DNA of 39,640 bases from JBKBIP01 sp046297495 (GTDB lineage: Bacteria; Planctomycetota; Planctomycetia; Gemmatales; Gemmataceae): contig JBKBIP010000041.1 of NCBI GenBank assembly GCA_046297495.1, forward strand, positions 1 to 39,640, given 5' to 3'. Positions 14,904 through 23,546 of the stretch are shown in pieces. A model generated the notes under the pieces. That model was not told the DNA's origin. It saw nothing but the letters and a program-made list of their open reading frames with translations, and searched no databases. The translations under genes were made by a program, and so were the position numbers. How positions within the stretch are numbered: position 1 is the first letter of the stretch; each line of letters opens with the position of its first letter.

Positions 14904-15890
14904 ATGAGCCGAAGTGTGGGCGCGTTTCATCATGGACTTTGGTTATTGCTATTGCCTGCCTTGATGGAACCACTTTCCGCGCACGCCCAGCCAATGGTTC
15001 CTTATCCATTCTACTCGGTTCAGTCCTTGGATGATGAATGGAGGCGCCCCCTTGTCACGGATGTGGATTGGGAGATGTCCAAACGAACCAAGACGATCAC
15101 GAGCAGGATGACAAAAACGCAGACAACGGTAAAAAGCGTGGGAAACGGAATGGTAACGGCAACGGCAAACGCCCACGGCCCGGCCCAGACGTGCCCGAAC
15201 CGATGGTGTTCGACCTGATTCGGCCGCTGGGAGCGCGCAAGGGGGAGTTGGAAGTGAACGTGCTCGGCTTGGTCCCTTTTCGCCGAACGCGCTCTCCGTT
15301 CTCGCAATTCATCTTCATTACTGGAGCCGATGAAGTTCCAGATAAACGCGAGGGCTTCGAGTGGGCGCCGGAAATCGAATATGCCCCCTTCGACAATTTC
15401 GCGCTGGAATTCGAGTTACCCATGTTCGATGGCAAGGTCGAAGCATTCAAAGGAGCGGCGCAGTACACGCTCGGCACCGCCTTCGACGATGCCTAACATC
15501 CACGGCTTTCAGGGCATCTTGTATATTGATCGCACGGAATGGTCGGTCACGCCGACCCTGCTCTACATTGGAGCTGTGCGTTTCGATGATGTGTATAGCG
15601 CATTGGGCATGATCGGTCTGAGCCGCGAGTTCGGCGGTCAGCAGGAAGGACCGAACTTCACTTTCTTGCTGGCCAACGCCACGCTGTTCGCGGAGGTCAC
15701 GGAACGGCTCACGCTGGGGTTGGAAAGTAATTTGGCCTCGGACCTGCTCGGAAACACCGCCATCCTGCTCATGCCGCAAATTCACTGGGAATTCGCCAGG
15801 GGGTTCAACCTGCAATTCGGTGTCGGCGTCCGGGCTGAATCCACGAGCTTCATCGGCGAAGGGGCCTTTCGCTTGGTGTACGAGTTCTGA
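14904..15890 (+). pseudogene. Secreted hypothetical protein gene broken by two opposite frameshifts
   Basis: ATG 14904 starts a signal peptide (GLWLLLLPALMEPLSAHAQP). Coding sense then moves to another frame between about 15060 and 15100 (an Asp/Asn-rich linker, then PDVPEPMVFDLIRPLGARKG). At 15494-15496 that frame meets TAA directly after AFDDA, while the original frame continues as NIHGFQGILYIDRTEW to TGA 15890. One extra T at the second junction (GCC-T-AAC) would explain it. The changes cancel, so the last 130 residues are in the starting frame. The body alternates short strands like an outer-membrane barrel or lipid-binding protein. Base-call errors are an alternative to real decay. Confidence 0.65.
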
Positions 15891-16032
15891 ACATGCCGCG
15901 AATTGGACATAAAGCTGTCCTCAGCAATATCCTGTTGCGAAAGCAGACCCGTTTCCGAATCAAATGTCTCCAGGATACAATAATACTCATGTGTGGATGG
16001 ATGATCGATTTCTCAACGTAAATGAGTCCCGC

Positions 16033-16770
16033 ATGTGCTTGCTCGCGTTGTTGTTTCGCGTGGTCGATGATGCCCCGGTCGTGGTCGGAGCGAACCGAGA
16101 GGAAGCCTACGCGCGGGGCGGGGAGCCGCCGCGGCTGCTGGAAGGGACGCACCGCATCGTGGCCGGTTCTGATCCGGTGGCTGGTGGCACCTGGCTGGGG
16201 GTCAACGAGCATGGCGTTTTGGTGGCGGTGACGAACCGCCCCAAGACCGAACCACCGCCCCAACCGCGCAGCCGCGGCTTGTTGACGCGGGACCTCTTGG
16301 AGGAACCGACCGCGGCGGCGGCTGTGGAGCGTGCCATCGCGGCCTTCAACGGTTCCGCTTACGCCGGCTGTAACCTGCTGTGCGTCGATGCCCACAGCGC
16401 CACGGTGATTCACGCGGGGGACTGGCTGCGCGTGCGTCCTTTGCCTCCCGGCATCCATGTGCTGACCGCGCAGGACGTCAACGACATCCACGATCCACGC
16501 ATCGCCTTCGCCCTCGGTTGGCTGCATGAACGGGAGCCCCGCAACGCCGATCAGGCCGTGTCCGCTTTGCGACAACTATGTGCCTTGCCCGGCCCGGACA
16601 CACCCCCCATGTGCCTGCGTGGTCCGACGGGCGGCACGGTGTCGAGCAGCATCATCGTCCTACGCAAGCAGCTGGAGCGCGGCGTGTATCACCACGCCAG
16701 CGGGCCGCCCGATACGACCCCTTACGAGGATTACTCCCATTTGCTGCGCGGCTTGGCTCACAAGTCGTAA
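16033..16770 (+). CDS. NRDE/TANGO2-family protein
   Basis: A 245-residue protein from ATG 16033, which gives the family's expected MCLL start with Cys2 as likely N-terminal nucleophile. The naming motif is present as GANREEAYARGGEPP (residues about 19-33), followed by AGSDPVAGGTWLGVNEHGVL and TNRP. The length fits bacterial members. The animal homologue TANGO2 is tied to lipid or heme handling; bacterial roles are not settled. The 5' extension to 15964 lacks support. Its stop is directly followed by the frame of the next gene, suggesting co-transcription. Confidence 0.85.
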   Translation: MCLLALLFRVVDDAPVVVGANREEAYARGGEPPRLLEGTHRIVAGSDPVAGGTWLGVNEHGVLVAVTNRPKTEPPPQPRSRGLLTRDLLEEPTAAAAVERAIAAFNGSAYAGCNLLCVDAHSATVIHAGDWLRVRPLPPGIHVLTAQDVNDIHDPRIAFALGWLHEREPRNADQAVSALRQLCALPGPDTPPMCLRGPTGGTVSSSIIVLRKQLERGVYHHASGPPDTTPYEDYSHLLRGLAHKS

Positions 16771-16797
16771 GTGTACAGAATTCCTGCGCCGAACCAT

Positions 16798-17520
16798 ATG
16801 ACGAACACCTGGGAACCGGCTGGCCCTTATCCCCATCGGATCGCGTTGCGTGGGCCGTGGGACTATGAAATCGTCTCTGGCGCTATCACTGCCGACGCGC
16901 CGCGCCACGGTCGTATGGCGTCCCCCTGTCGCTGGCAGACCGGCGGCTCGTCGAGCACGGTTCGCTTGCGGCGGCGCTTTGGCTACCCGGGTCGGATTGA
17001 TGCTCATGAGCGCGTGTGGCTGCTCATCGGCGGTCTGGAGGGAGTCGCCGATGTGTCCCTCAATCAGTGTTCCCTGGGCCAGCTGCGGCAGGAAGATAGC
17101 CCCTTCGCGTTTGACGTGACGCCCTCCTTGCAAGCGCGCAATCAACTGCAAGCCGAGGTGCGGACGGCAGGAGATCAAGGCGGTTTCTGGGATGTGGCCC
17201 TGGAAGTCCGCTGCCTGGCTTTTCCGCGCCGCCTCTCCTATCGCTTCGTCGAAATCGAGGGGCAAGCCGTTCTCGAAGTGCATGGCGAAATCGTTGGCCC
17301 CAGCGACTTGTCCTTGGAGTTGTACGCCCTGTTGGACCGCGCGACCGTGGCCTATGCTCCCGTCCAGGCCGTGGATACCGGACGACCATTCCTGTTGCGG
17401 AGCGAGCCACTGACAGGAATAGATCAGGCCAAGAACGGTCCTGGTTTGCTGACCGTTGACCTCGTGCGTGCCGGCAGTAGCTGGTACACCGTGACAACGC
17501 GCGTGGCGCATGGTTGTTGA
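16798..17520 (+). CDS. Hypothetical protein with a glycoside hydrolase 2-like sugar-binding (beta-sandwich) domain
   Basis: A 240-residue protein from ATG 16798 (a GTG at 16771 adds nine residues). It starts like the jelly-roll domain of GH2 enzymes: HRIALRGPWDYE, VRLRRRFGYPGRI, ERVWLLIGGLEGVADVSLNQ and FAFDVTPSLQARNQLQAEV, the usual run of strands in sugar-binding modules. The second half (LSYRFVEIEGQAVLEVHGEI...) looks like an immunoglobulin-like domain. No catalytic barrel is present and there is no signal peptide, so this is not an active glycosidase. It may be a binding or structural protein. It follows the NRDE gene with no real gap. Confidence 0.6.
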   Translation: MTNTWEPAGPYPHRIALRGPWDYEIVSGAITADAPRHGRMASPCRWQTGGSSSTVRLRRRFGYPGRIDAHERVWLLIGGLEGVADVSLNQCSLGQLRQEDSPFAFDVTPSLQARNQLQAEVRTAGDQGGFWDVALEVRCLAFPRRLSYRFVEIEGQAVLEVHGEIVGPSDLSLELYALLDRATVAYAPVQAVDTGRPFLLRSEPLTGIDQAKNGPGLLTVDLVRAGSSWYTVTTRVAHGC

Positions 17521-17523
17521 CAT

Positions 17524-17560
17524 AAGGGGTTCTCTCCCTAGGAAACTATCCGAACCCCTT
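17524..17560. terminator. Hairpin downstream of the sugar-binding-like gene
   Basis: Perfect 9-bp arms AAGGGGTTC (17524-17532) and GAACCCCTT (17552-17560) around a 19-base loop, four bases after a stop codon. It is followed by C-rich rather than T-rich sequence, so it may be an imperfect terminator or an mRNA 3' end stabiliser. Confidence 0.5.
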
Positions 17561-17688
17561 CCCCCCTTGATAAGGCGGGATAAACCAGACAGCACCTTTT
17601 CGGATCGTTTCTGAGTTGGCCTATCTGCTTTCTGTCCCCTTTGCTATACTGGTGCACAGATAACCCCGAATCTGGGAGGACCGCCACG

Positions 17689-18513
17689 ATGGCCAAGCTC
17701 AAGTCCGTTTCCTGGACTGCCTTCGATTACGAGGAAGCGGCTATCGAGTATTGCCGGCAGCTGCCGTTGGAGCACTTCATGGAAGCGATCCCTGCCGCTA
17801 CGCAACGGGAGATTACCCTGGCCAGCTTCGCCGTGATCCGGCAACAACGGCCGGACGTGCAATGTTTCAACGAATTACTGATCCAATACTGGTTTGAAGG
17901 CCAATTGCGCCGTGTGGTGCCGGACAACTTCGCGCGCTTGTGTGACCAGCCGCCGACCACCGAATGGAGCTTCAACATCGAGTTGGAGCCGGTAGGCCCC
18001 TTGGTGGTGTTTGAATACGTGTCTCCGTCTAACTTGCGCAAGGATTATCGGACGAACTACTATCGCTACGAGCAAGAGTTGCGCATACCCTACTACTTAC
18101 TCTTCTACCCAGAACGTCAAGATTTGCGCCTGCACCATCTGAAAAAGGGCGGCTACCAAAAGCAAACATCGAACGCGCGCGGCCGTCTGGAAATCCCCGA
18201 GTTGGAATTGGAAGTCGCCTTACTGGATCGATGGGTCCGCTATTGGTTTCGCGGCGAGTTGGTGGAGCTGCCTGGCGTACTGCATCAACAACTCGAGCAG
18301 GAACGCCAACGCGCCGAGCAGGAACGCCAACGCGCCGAGCAAGAACGCCAACGCGCCGAGCAAGAACGCCAACGCGCCGAGCAAGAACGCCAACGCGCCG
18401 AGCAGGAACACCAACGGCGCCTGGATGCGGAAGCGGAGAATGCGCGTTTGCGCGCTCTGGTTGAGGAACTACAAACCTCGAAAAAACCACGCCGGTCACG
18501 CCGCAAGGAATGA
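17689..18513 (+). CDS. Uma2-family (DUF820) putative nuclease with heptad-repeat tail, protein 1
   Basis: A 274-residue protein from ATG 17689 with GGGAGGA upstream. Residues 30-185 show the Uma2 PD-(D/E)XK-like plan: VVPDN, then PLVVFEYVSPSN, then RIPYYLLFYPE. In the usual D-x-x-x-K position the sequence reads DYRTN, so the catalytic Lys seems replaced by Asn; nuclease activity is therefore doubtful. Residues about 203-237 are five exact EQERQRA heptads plus one variant, then a polar tail ending KKPRRSRRKE, basic and possibly DNA-binding. Uma2 proteins are abundant in planctomycetes and cyanobacteria; their biological role is unproven. Confidence 0.78.
   Translation: MAKLKSVSWTAFDYEEAAIEYCRQLPLEHFMEAIPAATQREITLASFAVIRQQRPDVQCFNELLIQYWFEGQLRRVVPDNFARLCDQPPTTEWSFNIELEPVGPLVVFEYVSPSNLRKDYRTNYYRYEQELRIPYYLLFYPERQDLRLHHLKKGGYQKQTSNARGRLEIPELELEVALLDRWVRYWFRGELVELPGVLHQQLEQERQRAEQERQRAEQERQRAEQERQRAEQERQRAEQEHQRRLDAEAENARLRALVEELQTSKKPRRSRRKE
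18295..18420 (+). repeat. 21-bp in-frame tandem repeat (EQERQRA heptads)
   Basis: Five 21-base units encoding EQERQRA at 18295-18399 and a diverged sixth (EQEHQRR) at 18400-18420. Units differ only by GAGCAG/GAGCAA changes. The near-identity at DNA level points to recent expansion by slippage. Confidence 0.9.
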
Positions 18514-18543
18514 AGAAACCGTCGTCACGGCCCAAAAAACAAA

Positions 18544-18572
18544 GCCAGCGAGGGCCTCACAGCCCTGCTGGC
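18544..18572 (-). terminator. Terminator-like hairpin between the convergent Uma2 and cytochrome genes
   Basis: Arms GCCAGCGAGGGC (18544-18555) and GCCCTGCTGGC (18562-18572) pair with a single bulge. On the minus strand the stem is followed by GCTTTGTTTTTT, a good T-run, so it should terminate the cytochrome gene; it could also serve the Uma2 gene. Confidence 0.65.
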
Positions 18573-18607
18573 AAGAAAAGCAAGCCCATCGAATCACAGC
18601 GATGGTT

Positions 18608-18982
18608 TTAGCGGTGCGCCTTGTGGCAAGCGCCGCAATTGACGGCCTTGGCCAAAGCCGCCTGATCGGCCGCGCCACCCCCCTTAGCGACTTTCTCGCA
18701 AGCCACTACAATCGCTCCTGTCATTTTCTTCCAGCTCGCCGCGTCCCCTTTGGGGCAGGGAGTAGCGGCCAGCGCCGCGTACAATTCACATAGTTGTTTC
18801 TTTTCCGCGTCGCTGGCTTGGCCGCTCGTGACCTTCTTCAACAAACCTTGTTTGTGGGCTTTCACCATGACTTCCGAGATCGTGTACTTGGGCTTCTCAT
18901 CCGCCGCGGCCTGGAACAGACCGGTGTTTAGAACGCCCACCAGAGCCACCACTGCCACACCAAAAGGCAGCACTTTACGCAT
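18608..18982 (-). CDS. Small exported c-type cytochrome-like protein
   Basis: A 124-residue protein from ATG 18982 (GGAGA upstream). Residues 1-26 form a Sec signal peptide (VLPFGVAVVALVGVLNTGLFQAAADE). The mature part is helical and Lys-rich and ends with one heme-binding CGACHKAHR motif near the C-terminus, the layout of class II (cytochrome c-prime-like) proteins. Heme would be attached in the periplasm. Two further Cys lie in the mature part (QLCELY, ATPCPKG). An electron-transfer or gas-binding role is possible, and partner genes are not adjacent. Confidence 0.8.
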   Translation of the reverse strand: MRKVLPFGVAVVALVGVLNTGLFQAAADEKPKYTISEVMVKAHKQGLLKKVTSGQASDAEKKQLCELYAALAATPCPKGDAASWKKMTGAIVVACEKVAKGGGAADQAALAKAVNCGACHKAHR

Positions 18983-19250
18983 AATTGGACTCTCCTTGTT
19001 GAGAACCACAGCTATCATTTCTCAACATCACTCGATGTTGAGAATTACCCCCAGATTGGACTATGGCGCCATAAACTTTATTCGATGAGGCCATCATCTC
19101 TGTTGGCATCTCATCCAAGAGACCCAAGAAATAACGCCTGACAAATCCTTTGTCAACTATCCAGATTCAAAAATCGCGCTAAATTGTCGTGATTACCTGG
19201 AATAAACGACCAAGCGTTTTTCGATGCTCGACAACCGCGCGGAAAACCCC

Positions 19251-20300
19251 ATGATTTCTTTGGAAGAACGTCTAAAACGGCAGGCTCAGGCATTGGGATT
19301 CGAGTTGGCCGGCATCGCGTCCGCCGGGCCGGCGGACGGCTTCGCGCAGCTGCGCGAGTGGCTGGATCAAGGGTTCGCTGGCGAAATGACCTACATGCAC
19401 CAACACGCCGCCGCGCGCCAACATCCCGCATCGATCTTGCCAGCGGTGCGCAGCGTCGTCATGGTCGGCATGAATTACTTCCCCGGTGATGAGGATATGC
19501 CAAAAACCCGCGCCACTGCGTTCACGGGCAAGGTGGCTCGTTACGCGCGCGGTGTGGATTATCATCTGGTCCTGCGCGACCGCTTGAAACAATTGCTAAG
19601 CTGGGTGGAAGGGGAGCTGCCGGGGGTGCGCGGACGCGGTGTAGTTGATACCGCCCCCCTGTTGGAGCGGGATTTCGCGCGCCGGGCGGGCTTGGGGTGG
19701 ATCGGCAAGAACACCATGCTGCTCAACAAACGGCTGGGGAGTTTTTTCTTTCTCGGCGCCCTGTTGCTCGATTGCGAGCTAAGGCCCGACCCAGCGTACG
19801 CCGGCTTTCACTGTGGCAGCTGCACAGCCTGTCTGGATGCTTGCCCGACGCACGCTTTCCCTCGGCCCGGCATACTGGATGCTCGCCGTTGCATTAGCTA
19901 CTTGACTATTGAGCTAAAAGGAATGATTCCTGACGAATATCGTTCCCATCTGGATGATTGGCTATTCGGTTGCGATGTATGTCAGGAAGTATGCCCGTGG
20001 AACCGCAAAGCTCCTGTCACTACCGAGCCGGCATTCCGCGCTCGGCCCGAATTGGCGGTCGTGGATCTGATCGAATTGTTGGGACTATCCCCGGAAGCAT
20101 TTCGCCATCGCTTTCGGGACACGCCGTTGATGCGGACCAAGCGCCGCGGCTTATTGCGGACCGCCGCGTTGCTCCTCGGCACGCGCGGCGACCCAGCGGC
20201 ACTGCCCGCCTTGGAACAAGCCAGGAATGATCCCGAATCCGACATCCGTGAGGCGGCCGCTTGGGCGATTGAACGGATTGGAGAACGACATGGCGGTTAG
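19251..20300 (+). CDS. queG: Epoxyqueuosine reductase QueG
   Basis: A 349-residue protein. ATG 19251 gives the usual start (MISLEERLKRQAQALGFELAGIA); ATG 19224 adds nine residues. The cobalamin-binding nitroreductase-like domain precedes VVDTAPLLERDFARRAGLGWIGKN, whose Asp is the expected catalytic acid. Two 4Fe-4S sites follow: CGSCTACLDACP, and a Cys in RRCISY with CDVCQEVCPW, eight Cys in all. The C-terminus is a HEAT-like helical repeat. QueG reduces epoxyqueuosine to queuosine in tRNA in the last step of queuosine synthesis, using cobalamin and iron-sulfur clusters in the cytoplasm. Confidence 0.93.
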   Translation: MISLEERLKRQAQALGFELAGIASAGPADGFAQLREWLDQGFAGEMTYMHQHAAARQHPASILPAVRSVVMVGMNYFPGDEDMPKTRATAFTGKVARYARGVDYHLVLRDRLKQLLSWVEGELPGVRGRGVVDTAPLLERDFARRAGLGWIGKNTMLLNKRLGSFFFLGALLLDCELRPDPAYAGFHCGSCTACLDACPTHAFPRPGILDARRCISYLTIELKGMIPDEYRSHLDDWLFGCDVCQEVCPWNRKAPVTTEPAFRARPELAVVDLIELLGLSPEAFRHRFRDTPLMRTKRRGLLRTAALLLGTRGDPAALPALEQARNDPESDIREAAAWAIERIGERHGG

Positions 20301-20327
20301 TGCTTTCATTGATGATAGAATGATAAA

Positions 20328-20369
20328 GCGGATTCATCGGTTTGACGAGGCGTGAACCACTGAATCCGC
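20328..20369. terminator. Hairpin between convergent queG and secreted hypothetical genes
   Basis: Perfect 9-bp arms GCGGATTCA (20328-20336) and TGAATCCGC (20361-20369) with a 24-base loop. It sits between two convergent stops, so it may serve both genes. No strong T-run on either side. Confidence 0.5.
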
Positions 20370-20393
20370 CTTGGCATCCCAAGTCATGAGATA

Positions 20394-21290
20394 CTACTTT
20401 TCCGCCACCACGTAACGCTGAATGCGATAAGTGTTCACATTCTTCTTGAGCCAGTCTTTGGCCGCTTGAGACAACTCGTTGGGATTGCGTAGGACTTTAG
20501 GGGGCATCCAGCCATCTTGCGCGGTCAAGCCCAGATCGAAGAATAGGCTTTGCGCCTCGAGGCGGGTTTCCGCGTCGAACTGGGTAAAGTCCGCTTCCAA
20601 GAGCGCTTGCAAAATCAATCGGCTCTCCTCGGCGGCAATCGGTTCCGTCTGAAGCTTGGATCGGTCCACGTTACCCGGCGGCGTGCGATATTGGCCGATG
20701 AGCATAGCGGCCGTCAACAGGCGGTCATCTCGGTCGTTCGACTTTAAGCCAGCCAGAGGATTGTCCAACAATTTCGCGCAGCGACGCAACAAAGCCACGT
20801 CTTTGGCGAAGTTTGGCGCCGTTTTGGGCACGACATCATAGAAAATCGGCAAAACGTAAAAGGTTTCCGCTGGGTGCTGGGTCAGGAAGAACAACGCCTC
20901 TTGCTTCTCGCTGAGCCGCGGTGAGCGATCGCCGCCGCCCAGGCGCGCTGGCGCCACGATGACGCCGCCGCCGGGTTGTGGAACAGGGGGCGCTTCCGGC
21001 AGCTGAAACGCGACCCGCACGTGAGTTAATCCCTTAGGGCCTTTGAGCAAGTCTTGCACCTGGACCACGGCAACCTGGAACGGGACTTTTTCCTTGGCGC
21101 CGGGGTAGGGAAACGCCCATACTGGCTTGTCCTCAAGGGCCGTCACGGTACCGACGACCACGCTGTCAGTGGTCGATAACCGCAACGGTAACGCTGGCGG
21201 GGCCACCACTAGCCCCCACGCTGGCGGGGCTGTCCACACAATAACACAAAATATCCCACTGGCTGTCATGATTGGCGCCAGACATCTCAT
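20394..21290 (-). CDS. Secreted hypothetical protein
   Basis: A 298-residue protein from ATG 21290 with AGGAGA upstream. Residues 1-26 are a signal peptide ending in PPAWG. The early part (STTDSVVVGTVTALEDKPV) resembles the small beta-barrel seen in exported planctomycete proteins that begin with a secretion leader and a metal- or redox-related fold; a Pro/Gly-rich loop follows. The C-terminal half is helical. No named family or catalytic motif is recognised. It is divergent from the RlmI-like gene, with only 90 or so bases between starts. Confidence 0.65.
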   Translation of the reverse strand: MRCLAPIMTASGIFCVIVWTAPPAWGLVVAPPALPLRLSTTDSVVVGTVTALEDKPVWAFPYPGAKEKVPFQVAVVQVQDLLKGPKGLTHVRVAFQLPEAPPVPQPGGGVIVAPARLGGGDRSPRLSEKQEALFFLTQHPAETFYVLPIFYDVVPKTAPNFAKDVALLRRCAKLLDNPLAGLKSNDRDDRLLTAAMLIGQYRTPPGNVDRSKLQTEPIAAEESRLILQALLEADFTQFDAETRLEAQSLFFDLGLTAQDGWMPPKVLRNPNELSQAAKDWLKKNVNTYRIQRYVVAEK

Positions 21291-21382
21291 GAGGAAATTC
21301 TCCTACAATAGAGGCAATGGAACCTACTTCAAAAAGACGATATGCAACCCGATTCAGTTTGGCGACGGACAACGATTTCGTG

Positions 21383-22582
21383 ATGAACCGTGAAACGACT
21401 CCCCTCATGTCCGAGGCGGACCAACTCCCAGAAATTCGGCTCAAGATCGCTCGGCGTTCGTCCCATCCCTGGATTTTTCAGAAGATGGTCGAGAAACCAG
21501 CTCGAAAAGTGCCCAACGGTAGCGTGGTCAATATCGTGGACCGGGACGGCCAATGGGTGGGACGCGGTTTTTACAACGGCCATTCGCGCATCGCGTTGCG
21601 CGTGCTGACGGCAGACCCGGCCCAGCGGATCGATGAACCTTTCCTCGCCGAGCGCATCGGCCGAGCCGTGGCGCTGCGCCGCGATTGGCTGAGATTGGAA
21701 GAAGTCACCGACGCCTATCGCTTGGTCCATTCCGAGGGGGACGGGCTAAGCGGCTTGGTCGTGGATCGCTTTGGCTCGATCCTGGTGCTGGAGTTCTTCG
21801 CCGCCGGCATGTATCGCTTTCGCACGACGATTGAGGCCATCTTGCGTCAACATTTTCCCGAAAGCCGAATGTACTGGTTCGCCGAGGACCATGTGCAAAA
21901 ACAAGAATCGTTCGATTGCCGCTCTCCCGCTTCTCCTGCGCCAGAAGTCATCCGCGAGCACGGTTTGCAGTTTCGCGTCGCCCCTGGCAGTAAGCACAAG
22001 ACCGGCTTCTTTCTGGATCAACGAGACAATCGTAAGACGTTGGCCAGCTTCTGCGCCGGCAAGCGCGTGTTGGATTTGTGTTGCAACAGCGGCGGTTTCG
22101 CCATCCATGCCAAGGCCTTGGGTGGGGCGGCGGAAACAGTCGGCGTCGATCTCGACGAGCAAGCCTTGGCGCTGGCCCGCCAAAACGCCCAACTCAACCA
22201 AGCCGCGATCCGGTTCATCCAGGCCGATCTCTTCACCTGGTTGCGGGACATCCTACCCAGCGGCCAACGCTTCGACGTGGTGATCCTCGACCCAGCCAAA
22301 CAGACGCGCGATCGAGAAGCCCTGTCCTTCGCCCAAAAACGCTATCTCGACATGAATCGGTTGGCCTTGCAAGTAGTGTCTTCTGGTGGTCTTTTTTTGA
22401 CATGTTCCTGTACCGGATTGGTGAGCGAGGAGATGTTTCTCGACACGTTGCGCCGGGCCGCCTGGCAAGCGCACCGCTCGTTGCAAGTGCTACGCATCGC
22501 CGGCGCCGCTGCCGATCATCCCTTCTTGCTGCACGTGCCGGAAAGCCGCTATCTGAAAGCGGTGTTTTGCCGGGTGGAGTGA
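21383..22582 (+). CDS. rlmI: Class I SAM-dependent rRNA methyltransferase (RlmI-like) with PUA domain
   Basis: A 399-residue protein from ATG 21383. The N-terminal PUA domain spans residues about 15-85 (RRSSHPWIFQKMVEKP, GSVVNIVDRDGQWVGRGFYN). The middle RlmI-type domain includes LVHSEGDGLSGLVVDRFG. The Rossmann domain has VLDLCCNSGGFAIHA (motif I), VDLDEQAL (motif II) and VILDPAKQ (motif IV, where the family usually has DPP). Late SCTG holds a Cys like the m5C-MTase-like pocket. RlmI makes m5C in 23S rRNA; the specific site here is inferred from similarity. Starts at 21317 or 21407 are possible. Confidence 0.85.
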   Translation: MNRETTPLMSEADQLPEIRLKIARRSSHPWIFQKMVEKPARKVPNGSVVNIVDRDGQWVGRGFYNGHSRIALRVLTADPAQRIDEPFLAERIGRAVALRRDWLRLEEVTDAYRLVHSEGDGLSGLVVDRFGSILVLEFFAAGMYRFRTTIEAILRQHFPESRMYWFAEDHVQKQESFDCRSPASPAPEVIREHGLQFRVAPGSKHKTGFFLDQRDNRKTLASFCAGKRVLDLCCNSGGFAIHAKALGGAAETVGVDLDEQALALARQNAQLNQAAIRFIQADLFTWLRDILPSGQRFDVVILDPAKQTRDREALSFAQKRYLDMNRLALQVVSSGGLFLTCSCTGLVSEEMFLDTLRRAAWQAHRSLQVLRIAGAAADHPFLLHVPESRYLKAVFCRVE

Positions 22583-22715
22583 ATGATCAGCCTGCCCTTG
22601 TCAACAGGCGTCAAGAGAAAGGGAACGCATGGGGACGGATTGGATCTTCGCTGGCTTGGATTTTCTCGCGCACCTTGCGAAGATGATCGTCTGAGCACCG
22701 AAACCAAAAACAGCG

Positions 22716-22733
22716 GCACTTCTCCTGAAGTGC
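22716..22733. terminator. Hairpin between convergent rlmI-like and Uma2 genes
   Basis: Perfect 7-bp arms GCACTTC and GAAGTGC around a TCCT loop, seven bases from the Uma2 stop and 134 bases after the methyltransferase stop. On the minus strand it is followed by a pyrimidine-rich CGCTGTTTTTGGTTTCG, fitting a terminator for the Uma2 gene. Confidence 0.6.
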
Positions 22734-22739
22734 TGGCAA

Positions 22740-23546
22740 TTACATGCTACTAGGTGGGTTTTCCTTTTGCTGTTCCGCCAGCAGGGCCTTGAGGCGCGCT
22801 AACTCGGCCTCGGCGGCGTCCGCCCGCTGTTTCTCCGCCTCCGCCCGTTGTTTCTCCGCCTCGGCGCGCTGTTTCTCCGTTTCGGCGCGCTGTTGTTCGG
22901 CGTCGGCGCGTTGTTTCTCCGCCTCGTCGAACAGCGGCACCACTTGCCCTTGGGGGTCGAAAAAGCGCAGCCAGGTACGATGCACCGTCTTATACGGCCC
23001 TTCCCAGGTGCCCAGCCACAGCCCCAATTCGGCGCACCACAAGCGGCCATGCTCATTCGGCGTCAGCGGCTGATAGTCCTGCCCCGCCAGCCGCCAGCCT
23101 TCCAAACGCAGCGTCTCCGGGTCGTAACAAAAATAATCCGGCGTGCGAAACGTGCGCTCATATACCGCCTTCTTGATGGTACGGTCCGTTTCAGCGGTGG
23201 ATGGGGATAGCAGTTCGATGATCACATCGGGATAGCGGCCCCCTTCTTCCCACACCACCCAGTAATCGCGCATGTGGTCCGGCACGTTATTGACGAAGAA
23301 GAAGTCCGGCCCGCGAAAGTCCCGATTGCGGGCTTGCTTCAGATTGAAGTAAATGAACATGTTGCCCCCCGCGAAGAAATCGCGGCGGTCGCGCAGATGA
23401 TAGCGGATCTGCTCGATGAGCAGGTTGATCGCATCGCGGTGCCAATCGCTTTCCAAGGGCATCCCATCCGTTTCGATCAGTTGGACATCGGGCAGCTTCG
23501 GCCCCGGTTCCACGGGGGTTGCGATGGTTGAGACAGCATCGGCCAT
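22740..23546 (-). CDS. Uma2-family (DUF820) putative nuclease with heptad-repeat tail, protein 2
   Basis: A 268-residue protein from ATG 23546 with a strong AGGAGG upstream. The PD-(D/E)XK-like core is fuller than in protein 1: RGPDFFFVN gives PD at about 80-81, VIIELLSPSTAETD gives Glu111, and the D-x-x-x-K position reads DRTIK with Lys125, then PDYFCYDPETLRLEGWRL. Nuclease activity is therefore possible. Residues 210-244 are five EKQRAEA-like heptads encoded by 21-bp repeats, then a helical tail. The role is unknown; two such proteins 4 kb apart are not close paralogues in the core. Confidence 0.82.
   Translation of the reverse strand: MADAVSTIATPVEPGPKLPDVQLIETDGMPLESDWHRDAINLLIEQIRYHLRDRRDFFAGGNMFIYFNLKQARNRDFRGPDFFFVNNVPDHMRDYWVVWEEGGRYPDVIIELLSPSTAETDRTIKKAVYERTFRTPDYFCYDPETLRLEGWRLAGQDYQPLTPNEHGRLWCAELGLWLGTWEGPYKTVHRTWLRFFDPQGQVVPLFDEAEKQRADAEQQRAETEKQRAEAEKQRAEAEKQRADAAEAELARLKALLAEQQKENPPSSM
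22815..22919 (-). repeat. 21-bp in-frame tandem repeat (EKQRAEA heptads)
   Basis: Five 21-base units encode residues E210-A244 of Uma2 protein 2. Units vary at a few bases. The heptad resembles, but is not identical to, the EQERQRA unit of Uma2 protein 1, suggesting independent expansion of a similar coiled coil. Confidence 0.85.

Noticed and set aside
18220..18414. Hydrophobic minus-strand frame with repeated LLGALAF
   Set aside because: Mirror of the EQERQRA heptad repeats in the Uma2 gene; no start signal and wrong strand.
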